NCBI GenBank assembly: GCA_949825065.1
Contig: OX463862.1
Location: 19,647,118-19,711,117 of the forward strand
Source: Odontocerum albicorne
Taxonomy: Eukaryota > Arthropoda > Insecta > Trichoptera > Odontoceridae
Length of the DNA: 64,000 nucleotides
Reading direction: 5' to 3'
In this document: one piece after another, positions 46,805 to 57,239 of the stretch
Position numbering within the stretch: the stretch's first letter is position 1
How the letters are laid out: each line of letters opens with the position of its first letter
Translations under genes and position numbers: made by a program
The notes under the pieces: model-generated
What the model was told of the DNA's origin: nothing
What the model saw: only the letters and a program-made list of their open reading frames with translations
Database searches by the model: none

Positions 46805-47656
46805 GTCAAATATCGGTATAACGAATACCAAAATAACTAAATTATTTCCGCAGTCCCGAATAAAAATACTTAACAGCAGTGTTAAAAGAATCGCATTTTA
46901 ACAAAATAAATATTCCAGTTAAGCGAATTAAAAAAAAAATTCTAAATACGTGTCCACGAAACACGAACTTCATAATTATTAAGACATTAGCATTCCATGT
47001 AACATCACAACTTTACTTCGGTTTCGATCGTCTAATTTCGCTCTCCATAGAAATGTCACAATTGGTTTTATAGCCCCCGGAGCGAATCTTGATCAAAGTA
47101 AGTCGTTCTTAGTGATTTAGTATTTTATAAATCATTAGTATTTTATAAATCGTTACGGGGGTGTGTTTAGTTTTGATTCACCCTTAAAATGGATAAAAGT
47201 AACAGAAAACAAGGACGATCTTGAAAGGAAAAATAGAAATGTTGGCTAAAGTAAGCACGGCACGGCGCAGAAGGAAAACATTGTAGCGATCCAATAAAAA
47301 AGATTTGATTTCATTACTATTTTTTTTTTAAATTACTTTATATACTCGTACATGCTATTTATTTATGCAGTTGTATACGTAAAGATGTTGTTATTACGTA
47401 TTCCGATTAATTAATAAAATAATAGTATATCCGAATAAAAATGCTTTTTTTCCAGTTTCGTTATAACAAATTTTCAATATTTTAATAACGAAACGATTTA
47501 ATAGATCCCTAGAAGTTCATTTGAATGAGATTTGGTTGTATTCAGTTTAGTGTTCTATAGTTCCACTAAATTCAACTTTTAATAACGAAACGATTTAATA
47601 GATCCCTAGAAGTTAGTTTGAATGAGATTTGGTTGTATTCAGTTTACTGTTCTATA
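46805..47656. mobile_element. Possible Tigger-like element with terminal duplication
   Basis: TA|CAGTCAAATATCGGTATAAC resembles a pogo/Tigger end. A weak mirror, CAGTAAACTGAATACAACC, is found at the right on the other strand. 47478-47575 is duplicated at 47579-47672 (TTTAATAACGAAACGATTTA ... GTTCCACTAAATTCA). No transposase was recognised. Confidence 0.35.
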
Positions 47657-48419
47657 GTTCCACTAAATTCACCATTCCACGAACATATGACAATCAAACT
47701 TGATATAGATATTAACCACTGAAGTTGGATTTTGGTGAGAAAGGGTGTCCAAAAATTGTCTGATTTTTTTTTACATTTTATTAGAAAATATTTACCAAGT
47801 AATATTAATGCAATGTTTTGGTTGAAACTTCTTTGGCACATTGCATTTTTGGCGCTATTTTTTTTCCTTACGTCTAAAATGTGAACAAAATTTCATAAAA
47901 GTGGATAAATTCAAATTAGAATATGCTAGAGTACACACGATGACGTAACACACGACGTAACACAATGACGAACTGTGAAAGACTAAATTGTATACGAAAA
48001 TATATTCCGTTCGGAGAAAACAAGTTGAAACAAGATCTGCACAAACGACGCTCGGGAGAAACACTCCCAACAAGTCGAAACAAGATTTGCACGGACGAGA
48101 CTTGGGCTCGTCAGTATAAAAAAAAATGTGAAAAAAACGTGGCAAAACTGTCAAGTGATTAACAGTATACACGCTGCCTGTCTATAATTAAAATATGTAC
48201 GGAGTATATTTAATATATATATTGTCGATTGGTTCAATGTCACTACAATAACTAAATTATAGTTCCACAGCATAGTTTTTTGACGACCCCAGTGTTTTGC
48301 ACCAAAGAGGATTGGATTCTTGGAATGCCCAGTGCTTTCCAGGTGGCTTAATGCTGGATGGAAGTCTACTCCTAGAATTTTGGGTGCAATAAACATGACT
48401 TTTGTCTTTGATTAATTAA

Positions 48420-48580
48420 ATTTGAATCTCTAAATTGTGTTCATATTCTACCCAGCGAAGCAGCACTGACATGGCAAAAAGTTTAATATCGTCTGCGTAA
48501 CTTAAGTTTGATACGTGATGACCTCGGATCTGCACTCATTCCCAATCCTCCAGTTATTATTACCGAGAATATAATTAATC
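48420..48580 (-). mobile_element. LINE reverse transcriptase fragment with YADD
   Basis: The minus strand reads VQIRGHHVSNLSYADDIKLF followed by AMSVLLRWVEYEHN. YADD is encoded at 48488-48499. It lies immediately upstream of a gene 2 exon. Confidence 0.7.
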
Positions 48581-48607
48581 CTATCTGAAATTTCAATTTA
48601 TTTCCAG

Positions 48608-48900
48608 CTCGTCGAGTATCATCTGGAATTTCTTACCAAACACCCCGGTGAAGTATTCTTCTACGGATGCAAGCTCTGCACGAACCGGTTTACGTCCCGC
48701 AACTCCTTTCTGATTCATATGAAACTACACAACGTGCGCAAGAGGTATCCATGTCCACATTGTGACAAGGCATACGACAGGAAGTTTCAACTTGTTCATC
48801 ATTTAAGACTGCATACTGAGGAGACTCCGTTCGAGTGTGGAGTCTGTTTCGTGGCGTACGCTACTGAACCACAATTGGTGGAGCATTCCAAAGTTCACAG
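48608..48900 (+). CDS. Gene 2 exon with zinc fingers 1-3
   Basis: Acceptor TTTATTTCCAG|CTCGTC, donor TTCACAG|GTATTT. It encodes LVEYHLEFLTKHPGEVFFY and then three C2H2 fingers with C-x2-C-x12-H-x3-H spacing: CKLC...HMKLH, CPHC...HLRLH and CGVC...HSKVH (protein positions about 87-107, 115-135, 143-163). The fingers are joined by NVRKRYP and TEETPFE linkers, only loosely like the canonical TGEKP. The last two bases (AG) begin a split Arg codon. The opening HLEFLTKH may be the end of another finger whose cysteines lie on an unseen exon. Confidence 0.9.
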
Positions 48901-48976
48901 GTATTTATTAATTATTATGTAACAATTTCATGGTCACGTCGAGAAAATTAATTACTTGAAAGAAATTTTCAATCTA

Positions 48977-49284
48977 CCAGCTTTTATTTCATAATCATTA
49001 TCAATATTCATAACTGTCATAAACTTTTATTTCATAATCATTATCAATATTCATAACTGTCATAAACTTTTATTTCATAATCATTATCAATATTCATAAC
49101 TGTCATAAACTTTTATTTCATAATCATTATCAATATTCATAACTGTCATAAACTTTTATTTCATAATCATTATCAATATTCATAACTGTCATAAACTTTT
49201 ATTTCATAATCATTATCAATATTCATAACTGTCATAAACTTTTATTTCATAATCATTATCAATATTCATAACTGTCATAAACTT
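48977..49284. repeat. 43-bp tandem repeat, 7 copies
   Basis: Nearly identical units TTTTATTTCATAATCATTAT, CAATATTCATAACTGTCATA, AAC. It lies in a gene 2 intron, 80 bp after the exon. Confidence 0.95.
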
Positions 49285-49299
49285 AGTAAATAAAATTTT

Positions 49300-49605
49300 T
49301 ATAATGAGACATTCGAAGAAAAATTATTTGGACACTTGGAATGAATTAATGAAGCAAGACTAACATAGCAAATATACAGTGCAAATGTGAGTGGACGTTG
49401 TGGAAGACCAAGCAAAATACTTGGATCAAATTAATGATATTTTGTAAAAAGGAAATATAAGAAGTTAGAGAAATTGTAGGAGCTGCTGTGTGAGAAGGTG
49501 TATGGATATGAAAGAGGCGAAATATGTGTGTCGAGATAGAAAAGCCTGGTACTGTGTTTTCTCTGCCTAGCCCAGCAGGGAAATGGTGTAATGGTATGTA
49601 TGTAT
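49300..49605 (+). mobile_element. LINE-A 3' end in gene 2 intron
   Basis: TTGGACACTTGGAATGAATT, GTGAGTGGACGTTGTGGAAG, GTGTGTCGAGATAGAAAAGC, CTAGCCCAGCAGGGAAATGG and a TATGTATGTAT tail. Confidence 0.8.
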
Positions 49606-49899
49606 AACTTTTTAATTTGATGGTATGTACATGTATGTATAACATCTCTCCATTTTGAACGATCTTGAGCAAAAGATTTTTACTCGTCAATGTCCATTTC
49701 GATATCCTTGAGGTCTCTTTTTCATACGTCTTTGTTATGGAGACGCTGACCTCCGTGAGATCTCTTTGCATTACAGAGCTCTTCATAGAGAATGTCCTTG
49801 GAATTCAACCATCTTCCATAAGATGTATTCATTAGTTATGGGAAGAGATAGTAGGTTAAATTTTTTTGGTAGAAATACAACGATATTCATATATTCCAG

Positions 49900-50047
49900 G
49901 TCAGACAAGCCGTTCGAGTGCCGGTTCTGCCTGAAGGGGTTTCCCCAGAAGAAAGCGCTTATTGTGCACCTGCGCATGCACACAGGGGAACGTCCGTTCC
50001 CCTGCACACTCTGTGACAGAACCTTTACACAAAAGGCACATCTGCAG
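49900..50047 (+). CDS. Gene 2 exon with finger 4 and most of finger 5
   Basis: Acceptor ATATTCCAG|GTCAG, donor CATCTGCAG|GTAGGT. The first G completes AGG (Arg). It encodes [10 protein letters not shown]...HLRMH (finger 4), the canonical linker TGERPF, then [15 protein letters not shown]. Finger 5 is cut by the intron before its two histidines, which come from the next exon. GC-rich codons contrast with the intron. Confidence 0.92.
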
Positions 50048-50799
50048 GTAGGTGTCTTTTAACTTAGAAAATATATTCAATAACATTTATTTTCTAGTTT
50101 GTAAACTGATTATTATTTTTCCTTTTTAAGTGACTGACCCAAATAAGAGTGTTCACAGCCAATTAGTGAGTTAATTACTTTCATTGAGAATACAGAATAT
50201 CTTCTACAAATGCAATCACAGTAAGCTCTTTCAAATAAAATAGTTAATCAAAATTTGAAATAATAACTGAGAGATAATAAATAATAATTCCCATTTCTGA
50301 CAAATATTCCACATACAGTTCCATTGTAAATGTCTTATGTTTTACATAGTTGACAAAACATAGGATACACAGAAACAAACTCCCTGCATTTCTCAATAAC
50401 AGTCCGACATTCAAAACTTGTGTATGAGTGTTTCTACTGCCCGTTCTTTTAGGATTTGCCAATAAACTATAAGTATGATACTCTTCAACATATCCGGATT
50501 TATGATGCGAATATATTAAAGGGTACAACCAACAGCCATCGTTGTCTTTGGTCGCTTTGATCAAGCTTTGTGCTTAGAACCACCGGAGTAGGCACGTATC
50601 CCATAGTTTGCCATCATTAGTGTTAGCAGTATCACAGTGTGTGAACGGGCAACAACACTCCCACATGTTTAACACATACGACTTTTGTTACTAGACAAAC
50701 AAACCGAAATACTTTTTTCTTATTTTAAGAGTACAAAGCCCAAAATCTGATAAAATTTGTTCTATATATATATATAATAGATTTTATATGTTATTTCAG

Positions 50800-50997
50800 G
50801 GTCATATGGTCCGTATTCACATCCCAAAGAATAAAGTGGAATACGCCAAATCGACTGAAAGCCAGGCCGTGGCAGACAAACCAGTATTACACAGCATCTT
50901 CTCTAAGAGCGAGTCCGTGGAGAACTTCGGCAGTGCCAACAACTCGGAGTCCAACGCAGAGTCTATGCCTTCGGAGATTGATTTGTCCATTCTCAGT
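50800..50997 (+). CDS. Gene 2 exon: end of finger 5 and linker
   Basis: Acceptor TTATTTCAG|GGTCAT, donor CTCAGT|GTAGGT, phase 0 on both sides. It begins GHMVRIH, supplying the zinc-binding histidines of finger 5 (H-x4-H). The remaining ~58 residues are a Ser/Asn/Glu-rich low-complexity linker (SKSESVENFGSANNSESNAE then MPSEIDLSILS) without a recognised domain. The open frame runs past the donor, so the end depends on the splice site and on the in-frame join to the next exon. Confidence 0.88.
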
Positions 50998-51094
50998 GTA
51001 GGTTTTCTTAAAATTGATGTTTATTTAGAGCACAGTACAGAGCATTTTAAGAGAAATAAAGTAGGCTGATCATAATGAGAATGTGATCCTAACA

Positions 51095-51505
51095 TTAGGA
51101 TATACAAGGTAAAGTTGGACGTGATAAAAAATTATGAAAGTAAGATAAATACGCTAGAAATAAGAGCTTTGCGTAGATTGTGTGGAAAAACAACGGATAA
51201 TAGAATAAGAAATGAGGAAAATAGGGAAGATATAGTGATCAAAATGACGAAAGGCGCATTAAGATGGTTCAACCACATAGAAAGAATGAATTATGGAAAA
51301 TTCACAATAATAATCTATAAGTACTGTACAGAAGGTATGAGTAGATTGGAAAGACAGAAAAACATGGTATGACCAAATTAATTCTGAAGAGGGAAGAATG
51401 AACAGCCTCTAATAGAAGAGTAGGCATGACGAGGTGTATGGATGTGGACCACAATAGAATGAAGTGGATATCTGTTCTCTATGTGTACCCCAGAAAGAGC
51501 ATAGT
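51095..51505 (+). mobile_element. LINE-A-like fragment in gene 2 intron
   Basis: Open frame 51115-51372 reads KINTLEIRALRRLCGKTTDN, then GALRWFNHIERMNYGKFTI. This is the LE-x-RxLRRxCGxTxxDRIRNE...LRWFGHVERM segment of LINE C termini. It is truncated and frameshifted after 51372. Confidence 0.8.
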
Positions 51506-51524
51506 GTGATACTAATGATAATGA

Positions 51525-51600
51525 CTATCAGAAATCGAACCCCTAACCCTTGGGTAAATGTCCAGTGTATTACCAATTAAGAGCACCCTTGAGGAGACAC
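51525..51600 (-). mobile_element. tRNA-like SINE head, third type
   Basis: The minus strand reads GTGCTCTTAATTGGTAATAC, then GGGTTAGGGGTTCGATTTCT. The A- and B-box spacing is tRNA-like, but no acceptor stem closes. The body is not recognised. Confidence 0.5.
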
Positions 51601-51897
51601 AGCTCTTGAAATGGTACCACATAAATTGTCTTTTTTCTGTCTCGGAGCTGCTATAATAACATAGTAGAAGGGAATCTATGTATGCATACGTTCCCCTGTT
51701 TGCATGAGCAGGTGCATATGTATGCATATACATTTTTTTTTTTATTTTATATAATTTTTTTAAATTTTATAATGTTAAAAAATAAGCCTGTATTGAACTG
51801 AGAAAAGTAAGAACTAAACATAGAAGGTCTGATTTGCAATACCATGTTTCACATTATTGTTTTTATAAAAAAAGTCAATATTTGTTTCCATTTCCAG

Positions 51898-52467
51898 GGT
51901 CAACGCGAGAAGCTGATCGAGTGCGATTTTTGTGACAAAAAGTTCACGTACGAACGGAACAAAACAAACCACATGAAGAAGCACGGTTTCGGGGACATGG
52001 GCTCGTCCCACCATGAGTGCGGGCTCTGCCAGCGGATCTTCCCGACTAGAGGCCTCCTGATGGCGCACGTCATGACCCATTCCTCCAACAGCAATGTAGG
52101 AAACAGCAACATCATGAACAGTAACATAGTCGCCAACTTCGGTAACGCGGCAATTAACAATTTCTCTTCCCCCTTCCGCTGTGACATTTGCGGTCGCGAG
52201 TTTAACATGAAACGGAACTTAATCATGCACGTGAAAAGTCACAACAACGAACGACCTTTCGAATGCCCTGCGTGTGAAAAGTCATTCAAGTTGAAATATT
52301 TTCTTGAGTTGCACGTCACTCGGATCCATCCTCACATCAAGATTGAAGATTTGGGGAAGAAAAAAGAGATTCCGGTGACTGTTTCTGCTGAAAAGGAGAA
52401 TGCGGCTTTGAATTTGACAAGCATACCCATTACGCCAAATAAGAGAAAACAAAGCCAACCTAAGAAG
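51898..52467 (+). CDS. Gene 2 exon with fingers 6-9
   Basis: Acceptor CATTTCCAG|GGTCAA, donor AAGAAG|GTAATT, phase 0 to phase 0, 190 codons. Four C2H2 fingers: CDFC...HMKKH, CGLC...HVMTH, CDIC...HVKSH and CPAC...HVTRIH (approximate protein positions 288-308, 319-339, 371-391, 399-420). A 30-residue Asn/Ser-rich linker separates fingers 7 and 8, whereas 8 and 9 are joined by NNERPFE, close to canonical. The C-terminal part of the exon (KIEDLGKKKEIPVTVSAEKE, then PNKRKQSQPKK) is basic and could be a nuclear localisation signal. Confidence 0.93.
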
Positions 52468-52529
52468 GTAATTTATCATTTTTATTTATTTACTGTATTG
52501 CACTTTTATTATATCTGACAAGTTTTTGC

Positions 52530-52650
52530 TCAAACAAGACTCTTGTTTGTGCTCCCCTGATGATGAGGTGAAAGCCTTGAAACCGGTAGGGTTATACCGT
52601 TACAAAAAGTGGAATAAACAGTGTTTGATAAAACAAATTACGATACATAT
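52530..52650 (+). mobile_element. Palindromic MITE, family P1, copy e (right half)
   Basis: It starts at the centre (AAACAAGACTCTTGTTTGTG), then CTCCCCTGATGATGAGGTGA, AACCGGTAGGGTTATACCGT, GTGGAATAAACAGTGTTTGA. The left arm is missing. Confidence 0.85.
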
Positions 52651-52654
52651 ACAT

Positions 52655-52800
52655 ATTCTACACTTCACCTAAAGCCGAATGCATTACTAGCACATATTGA
52701 AAGATCTACAAAGGTTACTTAGCAGTTTCATCTTCCCTTGGTAAGTTTTCTGCAGTTTTCTTATCAAATATATTTTAACATGTCGCAGCCACCACCTTCC
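52655..52800 (-). repeat. Dispersed repeat R6, inverted copy
   Basis: CACTTCACCTAAAGCCGAAT, GAAAGATCTACAAAGGTTAC and TCTTCCCTTGGTAAGTTTTC are the complement of 37350-37470. Confidence 0.65.
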
Positions 52801-53233
52801 TTAAACTTAACTTATATACAATATATTAATCTTGAAATATTTTTAATCTGTTAATAATAGTGGGTTCGAATCCCGAATTTTGGGAGTTTTGAGGAGTCTG
52901 CTTTCTAAACGACACTATATAAATTGTATTTTTATTATAAGTAATAACCAGACTCAAACACTTTTTATAAATATATTGTGACATCGCCTGATCATGCGTT
53001 GGGTGTGGCCGGTGTGGTATGTATCCAAATACATGCTCTAACTTGTTCAGGTTGAAACAATTAGAACTTACAATATATATGATAAAAACATACATATAGA
53101 GATGTGCTGTTCTAAACTGAGTTTGTCTCACTCCCAAGGTCTTGCCAGCCTGGTTGTAGTAAATTGGAGAAATAGATGAATTATTCCAATTGGTCTTTTG
53201 GACTAGTTGAAATAAACTTCTGGAATGTACATA

Positions 53234-53933
53234 CGAGGGGTGGTCAATAAATTTGCAGAATGAAGGGGAAAAAGGGGCAGAAAACAATTTTTTTATTTTT
53301 CCTTTTCAATATATTCACCATTAACTCGAATACATTTTTAAAATCTTTCAATAAGCTTATTTCTACCCACGAAAAAAAATTGCTTTTGCCCTAAAATAAG
53401 CTGAAATCACACTTTTTACTTCTTCATCATCCCTAAATTACTATTAAAAATGGTTGTACATGATACTCCAACCATCTCTGCAAGCTGTTGTTTGTTTGGG
53501 CGGGCATCTTCCAGCACAAACTTTTCTACTTTTTTGACGATGTTTGAAGAAGTAGCTTCAACAGGCCGTTCTGGTCGGAGGTCGTCTTCAATCGATTCTC
53601 TCCCTTGCTTAAAAAGACTATGCCACTTGTAAACAATTGTTTTTATAGGGTAACAGTCCCCATAAACCGCTAACATCTCTTCCAAAATGATAGAAGTGTT
53701 TTCCCCTGTTTTGTGAGAAACTTCATGATGGTACAATACTCAATTTTTTCCATACTTGAGATGTTATTAACGTTTGACGTACTTTCCCCACGATATCTTA
53801 AACAATACTGTCAAAATTAAACTAAAACTTAGTGAATATACTAACAATTAGTCATATTATCGGAGCATGTGCATGTGCATTACCGCCTCCTCCCTTAACC
53901 CCTTCATTCTGCAAATTTATTAACCTCCCCTCG
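53234..53933 (-). mobile_element. Deleted mariner element, 700 bp, keeps DNA-binding domain
   Basis: Terminal repeats CGAGGGGTGGTCAATAAATT and (complement of right end) CGAGGGGAGGTTAATAAATT, extending to GCAGAATGAAGGGG, both flanked by TA. The minus-strand frame 53736-53416 encodes both helix-turn-helix parts of a mariner transposase: SIILEEMLAVYGDCYP, VYKWHSLFKQGRESIEDD, then VKKVEKFVLEDARPNKQQLA and EMVGVSCTTIF. The catalytic domain is deleted. A frameshift lies at the very N terminus. It sits in a gene 2 intron in antisense orientation. Confidence 0.92.
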
Positions 53934-54064
53934 TAGCTTTAGATATTAAAAGGCTTCGTACATCCGCACTATTTGAGAAACGTTGAATGGTTAATAAGGC
54001 ACTTTTGGAGTGATCGTTAGTCACTAAATGACGCTAAAGAATTCAATGTCTACTTTGTTCACAG

Positions 54065-54259
54065 GTGATTATGAGAACGGATGAGTACGAGACGGATTCG
54101 GACTCCAGTTACGGCGAATACTCGAGCGAGAGTGACAAGGAAATGCAAGTGGACAGTGAGCCGTTTGACGCGGCCAAATTCGTGCAAGTTTACGTACAAC
54201 AACAACCAAAGAACCTCATTGTTAAGAAAGAAGATTCCAGCGTAGCTAAGTCTATGCAG
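54065..54259 (+). CDS. Gene 2 exon, acidic linker
   Basis: Acceptor TTGTTCACAG|GTGATT, donor TATGCAG|GTACGC, phase 0 to phase 0, 65 codons. It encodes VIMRTDEYETDSDSSYGEYS, then SESDKEMQVDSEPFDAAKF, QVYVQQQPKNLIVKKEDSSV and AKSMQ. Its Asp/Glu/Ser-rich first half contains several casein-kinase-II-like sites by pattern. There are no fingers. The acidic patch could act as a transcriptional activation or protein-interaction segment, but this is inference only. Confidence 0.88.
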
Positions 54260-55129
54260 GTACGCACTCCATTTGGTATTGATCTTATTTTATTCTCGAT
54301 TCTATAAGGCCGAGGTCACACCAAAATGCTTCGTTAGGTGCTAAGCTAGATTTTACGTGACTCATATATTAGGTGGCTTCATGCCTGGCCACATCACAGT
54401 GCTACGCAAAAATTCATTTGACAGTCGGGAGTGGTTGAGTCAACACACAATGTCACTCTCAAAACTAACCAATTTCATTATAACTTACCATCTTTATATA
54501 CTTTCTTTGCAGCTTCATTCCAAAGTGATTTTATTACAGGTATATTTTTTTATAATTTGCTCAATGGGTTCCACAAAGGCTCCCTTTTATACACAGATGT
54601 CATTAAAACTTCCGCCATCTTGTAAATTAACCAACACGTCTGTTCGCTAGGAGATTCACTCGATGACTAATCATCATGCAACGTGGCGCGAAGCGTGCAG
54701 TGTGGCCACTGCGATAGTATGCGGTACGTTGGTTCTCTAGGATATGTCGCCTAACTCGCAACATAGATCTAAGCATCAAGCGAGGTTCCTTCCTGTGTGG
54801 CCGAGCCCTAAATGATTCTTGTACTTACGAATATTTTTGGTTGAGAGTACGTATTAAAAAGTGTGGCAAGTGGTAAAGCTGACTTTCCGTTTACCAATTC
54901 ATTTGCTTTACAATGATAACCATTTTATTTTTTATTTATTTTATTTACACATGACGAGAAATCTATAAATACACAGTTTGCGAAAATACCACAGGTAATT
55001 TAATTTGAACACAATTTTAATAGATCTGGGTTTGTTGCCTTTCATTTGTTGTGTCCCCAGTAAACTAGGGTTTTGCCTGTATCTCACTGAGGACAGTATA
55101 TAAGCAATTAATTAATTTAAATAAAACAT

Positions 55130-55505
55130 ACATACATACCATCTCCCTGTCGGGGTAGGCAAAGAGGACAGAACAGAGTATTTTCATATCGTGACACAAA
55201 TCCTTACCTCTTCTACATCCATACAACTTCTACGATTTCTCGGACTTTCTATATTTATTTCTTTCAGAATATCATTCTCTTGATCCAACCATTGTTTCCT
55301 TGGTCTTCCTCTCACACACATTCCACTCACATTTGCACTATAAATCTGTTTTGTTAGTCTTTCTACATTCATTCATTCCACATGTCCAAATCATCTCAAT
55401 GTACTCTTCTTCATCTTAACACATCAGCCTTAAGTTCACATTCATCCCTTATCACTTTATTTTATATTCTGTCTTACATTGTCACTCCATGTATTCTTCT
55501 CAGAA
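55130..55505 (-). mobile_element. LINE-A 3' end in gene 2 intron
   Basis: Well preserved: complement of tail ACATACATACC, CTCCCTGTCGGGGTAGGCAA. The minus frame 55372-55184 reads NVERLTKQIYSANVSGMCVR, GRPRKQWLDQENDILKE and CMDVEEVRICV. It is truncated near 55505. Confidence 0.85.
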
Positions 55506-55514
55506 ATACATAAT

Positions 55515-55715
55515 GTAAATATGACATTGTAATTTGTTTCATCCAACACTGTGTATTCCGCTTTACGTGACGGTATAACCCTACCGGTTTCAAGGTTTTC
55601 ACCTCATCATCAGGGGAACACAAACAAGACTTGAAACCGGTAGGGGTATACCGTTACGTAAAGTGGAATACACAGTGTTTGATAAAACAAATTACGATAT
55701 TGTAATTATTATTAT
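55515..55715. mobile_element. Palindromic MITE, family P1, copy f
   Basis: Left arm: CACTGTGTATTCCGCTTTAC, CCTACCGGTTTCAAGG, CACCTCATCATCAGGGGAAC. Right arm, shortened near the centre: GACTTGAAACCGGTAGGGGT, CCGTTACGTAAAGTGGAATA, CACAGTGTTTGA. It lies 63 bp upstream of the last gene 2 exon. Confidence 0.85.
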
Positions 55716-55777
55716 TAGAAAAAAGTACACATTACAAGGATATAGATATTTATAATGAATTATTTTTTACATTTCAG

Positions 55778-56362
55778 ATCAATTTACCTCATGACCTTCA
55801 GCATGTGAAGAGCCTGCTGAATTCCAAAGCACCCATAGCTTTAAGCGAACCCAAACCAATTTCTTGCCCCCTTTGTTCTATCATAGTCGCCAACAAGGCG
55901 GCGCTTACCCTCCACATCAAGGAACACGAGAAGAACAAGCCCCATCAGTGTACCATGTGTGAAAAAGTCTACATACAACAGGCCAGTTTTGAAAAGCACC
56001 TCAAAAAGCATATGCTCGACGATCTTGTCGCGCGACAAACCAAAATGATCGAACAAGCGACGATGTCAATGAAGACTGAACAATTTGACCCGCCCGTCGG
56101 AAGAGTCGAAGGACGTAAGCCTCTTGAGTGCAGTATTTGCAAAAAGAAGTACGCTCAACCTGCAAGCTTTGAAAAACACATGCGGCAACACTCGGAAATG
56201 GGAGAGACAGCCAAAGCGGAGAGGATGTCCTTCGATAATAATGTGTTCGAAAAGTTGGAAGGGATGAAGAACAAACAGACAACTGGGCAAAACTCTAATG
56301 TACCTAATGAGGGAGCGTTTATTAATCCCAGTGATTTCTTAGAGGTTTCAATCGAACATTAG
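55778..56362 (+). CDS. Gene 2 terminal exon with fingers 10-12
   Basis: Acceptor TACATTTCAG|ATCAAT in phase 0; stop TAG at 56360-56362. It encodes 194 residues: INLPHDLQHVKSLLNSK, finger 10 (CPLC...HIKEH), finger 11 (CTMCEKVY...HLKKH), a 45-residue spacer, finger 12 (CSICKKKY...HMRQH), then an unstructured tail ending NPSDFLEVSIEH. Fingers 11 and 12 share the unusual 'Q-x-ASFEKH' recognition-helix text, suggesting an internal duplication. Twelve C2H2 fingers in the assembled protein point to a nuclear DNA-binding regulator. The specific family is not recognised. Confidence 0.93.
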   Translation: MNLPHDLQHVKSLLNSKAPIALSEPKPISCPLCSIIVANKAALTLHIKEHEKNKPHQCTMCEKVYIQQASFEKHLKKHMLDDLVARQTKMIEQATMSMKTEQFDPPVGRVEGRKPLECSICKKKYAQPASFEKHMRQHSEMGETAKAERMSFDNNVFEKLEGMKNKQTTGQNSNVPNEGAFINPSDFLEVSIEH

Positions 56363-57230
56363 ATTTTTTTTATATATAGGGAGCTGAAAATACAACTGTC
56401 ACAAGTGCAACAAACGTAGCTTTGAAAGAGATCGACAAACGTATCTTAAAGATAAAACAATTTTGATTTGTGCTATTTTTTAACTTCAATCTTTATGTTC
56501 GTTTACCACTGAACATAGACCTTTGCAATCTTGTTTTGCCTCCCTTTTTACGCATATCATCAACCATTTACGTTTATCATCAACCTTTTACGTATATCAT
56601 CAACGTTTTACGTATATCATTAACTTTTTACACATATCATAAATTTCTGGGCATTTTGATTGATCTGATATGATCTATGTTTCCGGACATTCTTAGCTCA
56701 CATTTGTTCACCAACAATTCTTTGCCTGGAAAAATCTTCGCTGCATATATTGAAGAAAAAAATGTTGATATGCACATTTTTATCTCTAAGCCTCTCGAGG
56801 AATTATATTCTATACTTTAGGGCTGGTTGAGTAGGCATTTTAGATATTTTCTGTTATATACATTAAACAAAGTGATTGATGTTAAATATTCATTTTTTTA
56901 ATTAATGAATCACACAAATATGACATCACTTAAAAAAAAGAAAATCTCCTATATTGACATACTGAATCTTATGTAACTAACTATTCAGTAGGTCACATAC
57001 AATTGTTGATTCCTCAATTGTTTCCAAATTGAGTCGGTAGTCAATTACTCATATATAAATGTAAAGATATCTAAATTTAATTACATAGCATAGGTATTGA
57101 CCACCTATCTTAATTTTGCCAGCAAGAGGTTTTGAATTGCTTTAAGAAAGCAATTTCAAGAGGATTGCTTAAGGAAGGAATTTTATTAAGAATAACATAT
57201 TCATATACCAAATTCGCTTCATCCACTTTT
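56363..57230 (+). other. Gene 2 3' UTR/flank
   Basis: AT-rich, with a 22-bp tandem repeat at 56556-56642 (TTTTACGTATATCATCAACC variants, 4-5 copies). I found no canonical AATAAA close to the stop; the nearest clear one is near 57685. Variant signals such as ATTAAA (56867) are possible. Confidence 0.45.
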
Positions 57231-57239
57231 TCAGACATA

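Larger units (their letters stand above)
14659..48607 (+). other. Presumed giant first intron of gene 2
   Basis: The interval starts with GTAATT and ends with TTTATTTCCAG. It is filled with transposons, tandem arrays and the 95-bp satellite listed separately. Stretches 14660-16300, 16410-17590, 20230-21225, 22570-23050, 31100-31740, 32990-34290, 41690-42800, 43740-44180 and 46000-46800 show AT-rich DNA without recognisable elements. The residues LVEYHLEFLTKH at the start of the next exon look like the tail of a zinc finger, which hints at an undetected exon in this interval. Confidence 0.4.
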
